From: Buxus sempervirens | Taxonomy: Eukaryota > Streptophyta > Magnoliopsida > Buxales > Buxaceae | NCBI GenBank assembly: GCA_947561395.2 | Contig: OX387182.1 | Coordinates: 56,009,283 to 56,073,282, forward strand | Length of the DNA: 64,000 nt | Direction: 5' to 3' | In this document: in pieces, positions 13,601 to 25,600 of the stretch | Layout of the letters: every line of letters starts with the position of its first letter | Numbering within the stretch: position 1 is the first letter of the stretch | Notes under the pieces: generated by a model | What the model was told of the DNA's origin: nothing | Seen by the model: the letters and a program-made list of their open reading frames with translations, nothing else | Database searches by the model: none | Made by a program: the position numbers and the translations under genes

Positions 13601-16600
13601 CGCTGTTTGCATAGCTGCAAACTCCAATTTGACTGAGAATCACCAGATTTCTTCACTAACCAGATTTTGATATCTTCCTCCTGCCCCACCTCCTTACTAT
13701 ATAATTCCTTTAGTAGACTCTCATAGCTGCCGAACTCCCAATCTGCCAAATTCCTTCTGAGGTTAATGTTCCATACAATTCCCACTTCTGATATTGATAC
13801 ATAATCACATACCAATGCTTGTTTGTTCTTGCACACACTATAAATCAATGGATAAGACTCCTTTAACTTAGAATCCCCACACCAAACATCGTCCCAAAAC
13901 CTTATTCTTCTCCCATTACCCACTTTAAATTGGCACAATTCCTTCACAGACATGGACAAATTCGCTATAGGTCTCCAAAGACTACATCCAAAAGAATGTT
14001 TTGAGGGGATAAGAAACCACCCATTGGTGGAAGCTCCATATTTCTAAAAATTTATTTTTCTCCATAAGTTGTCCATCTCACACCCAAACCTCCAGATCCA
14101 CTTTTGGAGAAAGGCTTTATTAAACAATACAAGCGGTCTCAACCCACGTCCCCCTTTCTCTTTAGGCTTGCAAATCTGCTTCCATGCCACTAAATGATAT
14201 TTTAGATCTCCACCTGCTCCATCCCACAGAAAATTCCTCTGAATTTGCTCTAATTTGCTTGCTACCGCCTTAGGAATCTTTAGAATGGACATAAGGAATG
14301 TCGGAAGGTTTGATAAAACACTTTTAACCAGTGTCAATTTGCCTCCTTTAGACAAAATACATCTTTTCCAACCAGCTAGTTTCTTCCCCATCCTTTCGAT
14401 AACCGGATTCCAAATGGACGTCTTCTTATAGGCAGCCCCCAAAGGCATCCCGAGGTAAGTGGTTGGCAGCTTCCCTACCTTGCATCCCAACTCCCTACTT
14501 AGATGAGCTACGTTCCTACCTTCCCCAATTCCGATCATCTCACTTTTAGTAAGATTGATTCTAAGCCTTGTGCATGCTTCAAAACATAACAAGATCCCTC
14601 GTAACCACAAAATCTGATGTTGAGTTGGCTTACAAAACACCATAATGTGATCTGCAAATAAGAGGTGATTGATGTTCATACCATTCCCAAACGACACTCC
14701 TCTCAACAAACTTCCTTCTTTCCTTCCATAGCCCTCACCATCATCCTGCTAAACACCTCCATAATAATGGTGAAAAGGAGAGGGGACAAGGGGTCTCCTT
14801 GACGCAAACCTCTTGAGCTCTTGAAGAACCCGTCCACAAAACCATTTACCATAACTGAACTATACGAAGTTGATATGCATGTTAGAATCTATCTCCTCCA
14901 CTTTGCACCAAAACCCATACATTCTAGCATATATATCAAGAATTCCCGATTGACATGGTCATAGGCTTTCTGGAGATCAAGCTTACACAAGATCATTTCC
15001 TCCTTACTCTTAATACATGAATCGATGCACTCGCTTGCCACCAACACGCCATCTTGTAGTTGCCTCCCCCCTACAAAGGCCCTTTGAAACTTAGAGATTA
15101 AGTGAGCCAGCACTGATCTAAGCCTATTAGCTAGTAACTTAGCTATAATTTTATAAACACTGCTAATTAGACTGATTGGCCGAAATTACTTCAAATTAAA
15201 TGTGCCTTGCTTCTTAGGGATCAATGTTATAAATGACGTGTTCATACACCTTACAAAGCTACCATTTTTGTGGAAATCAGCAATAGTTGCCATTAAGCCA
15301 CCTTTAACGATGTTCCAGCAAGACTTAAAAAATGCTAAGGTATAACCATCTGGCCCTGGGGCCTTATCACTGTCAAGCTGCCACACTACGCCTTTGACTT
15401 CTTCTTCCAAGAATGGGCCTTCCAAGCTCGTGTTCTCCTCCTCTGATATCTTCTTGAAAACCAAACCTTCCACTTTGGGTCTGAAGGTGTCTTCTTCCTT
15501 GTATAACTTTGAGAAAAATTCAGAAATCTTCTTTCTTATAACTTCCTCCTCCATGTATATGGAACCATCTATCTCTATTTTAGAAATAGCATTGCAACGC
15601 AGGCGGGTGTTAGCCATTTTATGAAAAAATCTCGTGTTCTTGTCTCCTTCTTTCAACCATAAAGCCCTAGATTTCTGACACCAACAGATTTCGTGCTTTC
15701 TAGCCCAAGTTTTGTACTCCACTTTGAGGCTTTCTCTTTTAATCCATTCCTTGGCATCTAGGGATGCATCTTCTTCCTTAGCGTCTAGCTCCTTGATTTG
15801 CTTTAGTAGATCCGCCAAGCGGCTGTCCACCTTCCCAAATTCTTCTTTATTCCACAACTTAATCCTCTCTTTCAACATTTTGAGTTTCCTACACAATACG
15901 AAGCTCGGGGTACCTTCCACCTCAAATTCAGACCACCATTGTTCTACCTTCTTAGAGAAGCTTTCGTCCACCAACCACATGTTCTCAAAACGGAAGGGGG
16001 CTGCCTGTCTAATCTCGTTCTCACACGTTAAAATCAATGGAACATGATCTGATGTCGCCCTTGGCATTGCTTCCACCCAAAAATCTGAGAACAAACTTTC
16101 TCATTCGAGCGAAATCAGAAATCTAACTAACTTAGACAACGACGGATGAGACTGATTATTTGACCATGTGAATCTAGCTCCTTTCATTGGTATATCAATC
16201 AATGCTGAACTATTTATGAAGTCAGAAAACCCTTTCATTGCTGTGGAAATGTTCTTACAACCTTTCCTTTCCGAAGTAAACTGGATCACATTGAAGTCAC
16301 CTCCTATGCACCATGGAAGCCTACAACCTTGTCTAAATTCTCCCAATTCCTCCAATAAATTTGGTAAATCAGCTTCGGAATTAGGGCCATACACACTGCT
16401 TAAGAGAACATAAGAGGCTTCTTTGGAAATGTGAATAGTGGCAGAAACCAAGAACTCCCTAATCCATGACTGCTCTAATTGAATTCCGTCGCTTCTCCAA
16501 GCCATAATAATCCCCCCCAGCACTTCCTCTTGATGGAACCATACCTATTGGATCCTATCAATGTCCCAGATTCTTCTAATAACCTTGCTGTCAACAACTT

Positions 16601-19600
16601 CCAATTTCGATTCCTGCAGGAAAATAATATCTGGATTCCAAATCCTTAACATAGTTCTCACTGCATGTCTTTTCTCCATTGCGTTCAATCCTCTCACGTT
16701 CCAGGATAAAAGATTAAGCTTCATTACATCTGAGTGCTCCCTTCTTACTCTTCTTTCTACTGATATTCTGCTTGCCACCTGATCTTGGCACATCTTTCAC
16801 TGACCATTCGAGTTTTTGAAGTTCTCTAGCTGCCTTTCTTCTCATCTGCCTTGCTTTATTGTTTTGGGCTTCTATTGCAGAGAAAAGAGCCATGGCTTCC
16901 TCCTCAAATCCTTCAAATGACACCCCCAAAACTTTGCTCATCAACATTATTTTGTCCAGCAGGTCTGCCGGCTCTCCTTCCTCCATGTCTGGCTCAACAT
17001 CAAACTCAGATACCACATGGACTCCTTGCTGGACTTTAGAAGGGGTCACCCCACAATTATTTTGCACATCCTCCACTGGAAGCATCACCTGAAGCGGAAT
17101 TATGTTCTCATGGCCAGTAACCAACTGAAGGTCCGCTCTTTCCTGACTCATCTCTGAATTTTCTTTGGTTAGATCAGGATGTCCATCGCTGTTTGAAATT
17201 ACACCAGGCTGTCTCCCGTCCTCGTTCCATCCATCTCCCTTACCACCTCTGCTCGTTTCCTTATCGACCAGTGACGGTACCACCTGTACATCTTCTGAGC
17301 TCTCCTCTTCTGCTGCCAGCACCTCCTCAGCTACAGAGAGAGGGCTAGTGGTAGACGAGATTTCTGTTCTAATACGAACTGAACTTATCTCCTCCATAGA
17401 ATGAACGTTTTTCAAATGAGGATGTTGAGAGATGTCTGAAAAGGCTAGGAAAAATAAGTTAGGGATCCAAAAAGCACCTAATTATTTCCTATAAAAGATA
17501 GAGTAAAGAAAGTAGGATAACGTCTGGGTATATGAAGTAAAAACACAGGGAGTCTGCTATGTGGAGGTGTGAGGGAGTACTTATTGAAGGATCGAAAGAT
17601 AGCGAGAGGAATATCAAAAAGAATTTGAATGGAGTCAGAACTACTTTGGATACTCGGTCTGATTGAAGATATGGTGTTTGATAGGTAGGGATGGAAGAAG
17701 AGGATTCATGTTGTCAACCTGGACTTCTTAAGGGCATTTGGTTTTTGTTTCAAAATACCCATTTTGTATGGTATTGATGTGCAAAAGACAAGATATTTTT
17801 GTCAACTTGCTTATCATTGATTAGAAATTAAACACTTAGAATATACAGAAAGCATTTTCTATGTCACAATGAACCATATAATTTATGAATATGGTGTTTG
17901 AGGGAACTGTTACATGAAATTAGGCATCATCTCTGCAGCTTATAACTTATTTGATTCTCTGGAATTATCCTTTATTTAATTTAGTTACTATCTTCAAGTC
18001 TCCAAGAAGCTAAGAATCTTATTTTGTTTCCAGTCTGGCAAAAGCTTGAAGAAGAGAATCGGGAGTTTTTCAGGGCTTACCATCTTAGGCTGATAGTTAA
18101 GCAACAGATAATGATCTTCAACAAGTTGCTTGAGGAACAGGTGGAGCTGATGCATAAATCCCAAGCTGGAGTTGCTTCCCTACCTAATTCTAATGGATCT
18201 CATACCTCACAATGTACATCCACTTTTCATTTAACATAATCTGTTTAGTATCATAAAATATCATGTGCATATTGATGGAAAGTTTTTAACTCTTAGACGT
18301 TAATTCTGTTTCATGTTGAGAAGTATATGGTGGTTACATAATTATATATTTCATAGCTATTATAACTGCTGTTTGCTTATATTCATTATCGATAATATTT
18401 TTATGCATATTTTTGGTATTATTGTTATTGTTGATACTTTGCATGGAAGTAGGGGTAACAAGTTAACGATTATGCATTTAATTTATCTTTCTGGATGTTT
18501 ATGATGTGCTGGTGTGCATTATTTTTACTCAATTTGAAATATTTTGAATAACGTTCTCATTTACTAGTTGCAGATTGACATGTTATTTAAATCACCTTTC
18601 CGTCTTTAAAAAGATTTTCAATTATAATGTTAGATGCGTGAAGCAGTTCACACCTTGATTTGAGTGGTGGGTATACTTATGTTATTTTCATATCGTCAGC
18701 CCATTTTTTTAAGTAAAAAATTTTGTAACTTTAATTTCTATAGAGGTGGTTTATTGGCAAAGCATGTCATGAGTGCAGGATTGCCTGGAATTAGGTTCAC
18801 TTGATGTATTGTTACCCCAAGTCAACATGTAAAATTAAATTGCATGGCCTATTCAATTGAGAGGACAAAAGAAAAAAGAAATAGACACCCTTCGAACTTG
18901 CAATAATAAATAAAAACAAGAGTGCTTATTCATCAAATACTGTGGAATTTCATTAATTCTGCCGTCCTGTATGGACTACGCTTCAGGGTCAACCATCTTA
19001 TATCGGAATGTGGTGGAAAATGTGGACTTATATATTAAGGAACCATCTCTACAAAACATGAGCAGATAGGTGGATTGGTGAGTTGCATCATAGCATGAAT
19101 TCTTGCTTGAGACAGTTTTCCCATATTGTAATTGCATGAGCAACACTATCATATCCATTGAATCTTCCGCATTGACCCCCTATTAAAATGCCAAGTTTAT
19201 TCCAAAACACATTTACCAGTTTGTCAAAAAGCAGCTTCTAATGCTAACATACATATTGCTGAAAACTCCAAAGAAATGAAATAAAATAAATGTTTGCTGT
19301 CACATACATGGAAAAAAGTTTCAGACACATGTAAGAACGAATTTATGTGGATGGGAGGGTTCTTAAGGTCACTCATCCAAAGGGTTGCCTATGAAAGATG
19401 ATCTAATTTGATCTCATCATCCCTCCATGTGATGTAAAATTCCGTGTCTCAACAAGAGACTAAACCTAATGAGACAGACAAGGAGACCTTTCCTTTTAAA
19501 AAAAATGAAAGAAATAAAATTACAATGGAATCAAGCAGATTAAATTATGGAACTGGAAAAATAAATTTAAATTTTTTTTTCATGGATGACGGGTCTATTT

Positions 19601-22600
19601 ATATTAAATCAAAAGGACAGAATGTACATAAGTGATAGGGAGATTCAGGCTATGCTAAACATCTCCCCCAAAAAAAGAGACCTGAGATGCTTCTCCCCAC
19701 CAACCAACACTAGAATCCCTACGCACAACACAAGTGATACCCCCTCATACAACCATCCCTAGCCACCTACCAACCCTGCCATCTCCCCCAACACGGGGGG
19801 CCCAACGTATAACTCAACTCTGGAGGCACCATGCTTGGCTAACCTACTGCAACAAAATTTGCCTCTTTAGGCACATGACTGAACAAGACATTCAACTCAC
19901 ACGCCAAATATCTGGCCTTGGGAAATAGATCTATGTTCACTTTTGTACATGGTCAAACTAAAAGCTGCATAATTATACTCTATGCTTCATCTTTTAGAAA
20001 AGAATTTGCAAGCACCATAGTTATCTTATTTCCCATTAGAGAAACCTTATATAGGAGATAATGGATTTTTTTTTCTAGATCTACATTGTATAATATTTTT
20101 GCCTTCAAAACGCTGGCAGTCATGGCCAAGTGGCCTTATATTACATAATTTGACAATACATTTTTTTTCAGAAGTAGAAGTAGAAGAAGCAAATCCCTTC
20201 TGATTAAATGGACTTGTTTAGCAAAGAAGACTGGGTTTGGGGCTGTAGCTCAAGATATGAAGAAAGCATTGTCATGAAAACGGTATGGGGAATTTGGTTA
20301 GCTGCGTTATATGCTTATACACAGAGGGAAGGATGGGCCCAAGTCAACAATGATACGGGTGTGGACTGGTACAAAAGTGCCGATAGACACTGCTAATTAA
20401 ATACTCCAAATGACGTCGGGCCAACCTAGTGAACAGATAAAAACTTGGACGGGTCCCAAAAGAAACAAAATCGTTATTTTGGGGTAGGAGATTCATCTTC
20501 TTTGCATCCATAGATTAGGAAGGCCAAGTGTCTTTTTGAGCTCTAGGGAGAGGAGAGGCTATAGTAACATGTCGAGAAAGCACTTTTGAGTCGATAATAC
20601 AAAGCTAGATCATAATCTTCCATTTTGTGTTATTGGGAGTTGGAGAAATTCAGGAATCATAAATTTATTCAAGTTGAAGATTTGAGGCTGGGAGATGAGA
20701 CAGCGAGTACTGCCTTTATCTGAATTGAAAATATTCATTCCGAGATTATGTCATTTTAAGTCGATCAACATGAGCATGTAGGCCATATCCCTGCCTTTAT
20801 TTGTGTCACTTATACTGCTACTGGTTTGATGGACTTTTTTTTGGTTGGGGATCATGGGGAAAGGAATAAACACATTTTGATGGTTTCAATGAAAATGTTG
20901 CAAGAGGTTTTATATGTTGATTTTCTGGTAGCTGAATCTTGGTGGCACAGGTGAGGTTATGATGTCTGCAGAGCATGTTCTCAATTCAAAAAAGAAGGTA
21001 GGAAGTGACCTGATATGGTGCAGATGGAGAAGCAATGAATTGGAGAATTCAGACGTCGTCTCCAACAGAGCAGTGTAAAACTGTGTGTTGAACAAATGTT
21101 TGGATTTCAGTAAGATCACGGTGATACCAGTTGTGGGTATCCAAAGGAACTGCTAGCTATCTTTGAGAGGCCATGGACAGAGGTGATTCTCCTACAGGAG
21201 TTTTAGTAAGAATCCGAAGAGAATCCCAAGGAATTACAAAAGATAATCTGGAACATGAATGATGGAGGGAATGGAAAAATAAGAAACCATGAAATGCTAA
21301 TTTGCAACTGACAACAAAGACAAAGCCTATTGAAGAATAATAGAATTGTGAACGGAAGGGAGAAAGTAAGCAGTGAAAGCAGCACTTGCAATTTTGGAAG
21401 TTGGATGTTTTTGTGCTTCAAGAAATGGAATTACAAACCATCTATAGGCAAACCATTCTGGACTTTTGGAGATGGATGTCTTTTGACTTCGGTTTAGCTC
21501 TAGCTCTGGGGAGTGAAGACATGAAGAAGGATATTTTTTTTTTTGGTTGAGACATTAGCAAGTTGGGCACTGTTGTTCACATAGAAAGACGGAACTCCAA
21601 AATTTCAAATTTTCCTTGAAAAGATGTTGATCAACTGCTACATGTTTGGTTCTATATTGTTTTTCTGGATTATGAGCTATGCTGATGGCAAATTTTTCAT
21701 CACAATATCTCTATTCTTTTTTCATAATCTCCAATTTTTCATAGAAGTGTATCTGCATGTAACATTAGAACTGACAGTAGACCAGATTCATATGAGTTCA
21801 GGTCAGACTGTTAATAATATGTTGATGCTCAACCTGAACACACATTTGAGTAATACAAACCTGAAGCCAATACATGTCTGCCTGTATAACCTGAATACCT
21901 CGTCCAATCTCCCCTTTATAATAAACATATGAACTTAGAATAATATTTTATTTAAATATGCAATTAGTGTATGGAATATATTTTAACATATAAAGCATGT
22001 GAATATACCGTAAACATATATATGATACAGCAACAAAAGATGTCAAGGAGTCTAACATGAAATGTACCCATTTGTTTATGGGTCGGAATTGGCATTGACC
22101 TGCAACCTTGTAGCGCCCTGGATCTGGATTTGTTGACTAAACATATAAATCCCAACCTGAAGTACTACTCTTGGGCCCAAAGCAAGCTAATTCCAGACTT
22201 AAAAAATTTATACAATATCAGAGTGTATAAAAATTTAAAACTTTATTCATATAATACCTTTAATTCATAAAAAGGAAATTATAACATTCAATTACCAAAA
22301 TAAATCTCACTGGTCAAGTCTAGAACAAAGCTTTTCTGCAACTAGCAAATCTCTCTAACTCAATTAATAACCGTAAACAACTAAATTAACTAAAGTCCTC
22401 TAATTAACATAAAACATGTATCCTACATTAAACAGTAATAATCGTCCTCAGTATGATCCTCATACTTCGGGATAATTGTCCTTTTTAGGAATATCTAAAA
22501 ACAAAACATTTGAAAACAAGGAATGAGATATAAAATCTCAACAAGTAGCACCATGCATGAAAAAAACATTTTATACTATATTTTCAAAACAATACCATGA

Positions 22601-25600
22601 ATCATGAATAATAAAGCCATAGCGATAAACCAATCATAAGTTTCAATATTGCAAAACAAATCTAATGCGATGTGTGACATCACAGGATTCCTAAAACAAC
22701 ATATCTTTGAAAGGCTAAGGGTACCATACCAATTGTGATGTAGAACATCTAGCCATGAAATATTTAGAGAAGCAAGACATGAAGAAGAGGAACAAAGCTT
22801 GACGAGTTGGAGTGCTATTGCTGTTTTTTTTTTTAAGTCTTTTAGGAGTCGTTAGAGTTTGTTTTTAGTTGTTTTCTTATTTAAGTTGGGGTTAGTTTTG
22901 TAATTTCTTATTGCTTCTTAATGTATTAGGTATTTGAGTTATATTAGGAGTCTTTAAAAGGTTTTAGAGTTAGATTTTAACTCTAAGTTTTTACTATGAG
23001 TAGGAGTCCTAATTTTACTAGGTTTCCATCTTGTTTTGGGATCTTCAAAGGTCTATAAATAAGGGGTAAAGGTTGTACACGAATTTTAGGCATTATTTTT
23101 TTTAAAAAGAACTACAGAGTTTCTTTCTCATCTTCCTTGTGGATTCAAGGTTATTTGCTGGTGGATTCCAGTTTTATAGGATTAACGGAGATTAATCCTT
23201 GTTTTCGTAACTTTCACTGCGTCAAATTGCCACCTCATGTCTTATGTGTGAAGCCGGCCGGATACATCATACAGTACACGGACACAACTTATTGTGGAGA
23301 ATCCAACTAGATATAGTATTGAGTTAGCAAGAACAATCCAGTCAGACTACAACAATATAACCAAAGAGAAAGATCTCACTGAGATACACAGTGGGGGATT
23401 GCTGCAGCACAACTAGATATAGAAAGGCCTCACTCACACCAAGATACACTGGAAAATATATCAAAAACAAGATTAACCTAGCAAAGAGTACCCTATTTCA
23501 CTGCCTAGCTAAACTATGGATTCATAACCAGATAAGCCTGCTAGACACTAAAATCAAAACACTATAATAAGACATCTTTGATAGTAAAAAGTGCCCAACA
23601 AGGCATTGAAACACTCCAAGGCACATGGAGGAAAGAAACATGGCTCATCTCAAGCTACATGAGAGAGAGAAATCACCCCACTTTGAGCTACACTGAGGGG
23701 AAAACAAGGAGTCTGTCCCTAGATACACGAGAAATCAACTAATATACCTCTAAGAGACATGGAAAGATCAATGAAATTAAATCAAATGGCAGAGAAATAC
23801 ACTAAGTACGATAAAACCCCAAAAACTGCCATACTTTAGCAAAAGGTATCCAAAATCTTTCTTTTCTAAAATTCCAAAAATTGTTTTACTAGTTCAGACC
23901 TTTTCAAAATACCCTAATCTTTTTGATCATTCAGTTAAAATTGCATAAAAATTGATTTATAATTGAAAACTAGGCATTTGGACAAAATTCTGAAAATCTG
24001 TCAAGTCATGCTCGAGCTGAGGTCAAGCATGGATCGAGCATGAAGAGAAATTTGGAAACAGGAAGTTTACACACATTGTCGCTCGAGCGAGCTATCATGC
24101 GCGAGAGATCAAGAATTTTTAAGTCTCGGGCGCTGGTGGCGCTCGAGCGAGTGTTATCAAGCGCAAAAGTGGCGCTCGAGCCAAAGTCTTGCGCGAGAAG
24201 GAGAAAAGTTGTTGCTTGGTTGTGCAGTTGAAAACAGGTCACGTGTTCTAAAATAATTCACAGTAGCTCGAGCTTGGATCAAGCGACAACCTAAAATAAC
24301 ATGGTGCTCAATGTTGCGCTCAAGCTCGACTCAGGTGCCCAGGCTTATTTTTACTGAAATCTGGGTTTCTGATATAAGCTGTGTTTTTCAATTCCTACTC
24401 AGTACAGCACAAAAACAACCTTCCAAATCCACTCAAAAACATGTATAAACATTCCTAAATCATGCCAAACAAACATAAATTCAATAAAGCATGAAGATAA
24501 TAAGTTTTAACCATCAAAACCAATGAAAAACTTCAAGTAATAGCATGTTTATAGGTTCTTATCAGTTAAAGTTTTCCAGATCACACTTTAAACTTCCAAA
24601 ACCTCATAATCACATTGAAAATCATCCAATCATGAATGAAAACTCTTCAGTTAATTGTTTAAAGTTTAAACAAAGAAAAATCAACGCAACTTGATTTAAA
24701 GGGTACTACTTGCCTCTGATCGCAACACTTCAAGCAAAACCTCTTCAGATTGATTTCAGCAAACTTCAGAAGATCATAACTACCAGAAAACACCAGCAAA
24801 ATCCAGCTATCATTCCTCTAAAACTGGGCATAGATTGATCTTTGTTTTTCTCCCAAAACCAACTTCAGCCGTGAGCTCTATTTCTCCAGTTGATTGCTTC
24901 AATTGCAAATAGGTTTCCCAGATTTAAAAACTCTCTTTTATATTCCTATATGACCAACCCTTAAGCTTTCTATTCTAACAAGGATACTTCCAAGCTCAAT
25001 CAACCATACTTCTAATAAGATATAGTTTCTAATATCAAAATAAGACATGTCCTTTACAACTCACCTCTACCAATCACCATACATTCCCGCCAATAGGATT
25101 TAAGAGATTAACTTAAAATATTCTCACCTTGATCATGCTTCATCCAACCGTTGGATTTCCTCAAAATTCTCAGATCTAGGTCTCCTTATCTCTAGCTATT
25201 CAAAACCGTATTGGGATTAATACACACTTCCATAGATCTCCAAAATAAATTAATTATAAAAATAATGGAAAAATTCAAGGTTTTACAAACTCTCTCATTT
25301 GTTAATAACCTCAGCAAAAATCATCAAGTGTCAGTAGGATTGAGTGGGTTGATGGTTCGGTCACAATGTGCCAGCTCAAGTAGCAAGATATTATAGGAGA
25401 AAATTAAAAATAAAAAAATAAACAAGTGTTGGGAAAAAGGAACAGAAAAGCATTACAACAGCCATATACTTATTATATATGTTAACAGTAGTATCCCTAG
25501 ATAAATATCAGTGGCTATGCAGAAATAGGGCATGAAAGTCATTGCTTAAAAGAAGCAAAGCTCAAAAAAGGAGGGGGTAGATAGAGGGACAGAGAAAGAG

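Larger units (their letters stand above)
12892..17396 (-). mobile_element. L1-type LINE, 5'-truncated, inserted antisense in intron 3
   Basis: On the - strand the element runs from 17396 down to an A-rich tail (T-rich on +) near 12895-12915. It holds the end of ORF1, then ORF2 with endonuclease, reverse transcriptase and zf-RVT domains. Flanking TAGAATGAAC repeats mark the target site. The 5' end falls inside ORF1, as expected for incomplete target-primed reverse transcription. Stops and frameshifts break ORF2 into at least seven pieces, so the copy is inactive. It sits in the opposite orientation to the host gene, which limits interference by its poly(A) signals. Confidence 0.9.

Noticed and set aside
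15394..16413. Open frames on the + strand (15394-15624, 15712-16047, 16168-16413)
   Set aside because: They are the antisense side of LINE ORF2, whose protein motifs are on the - strand.
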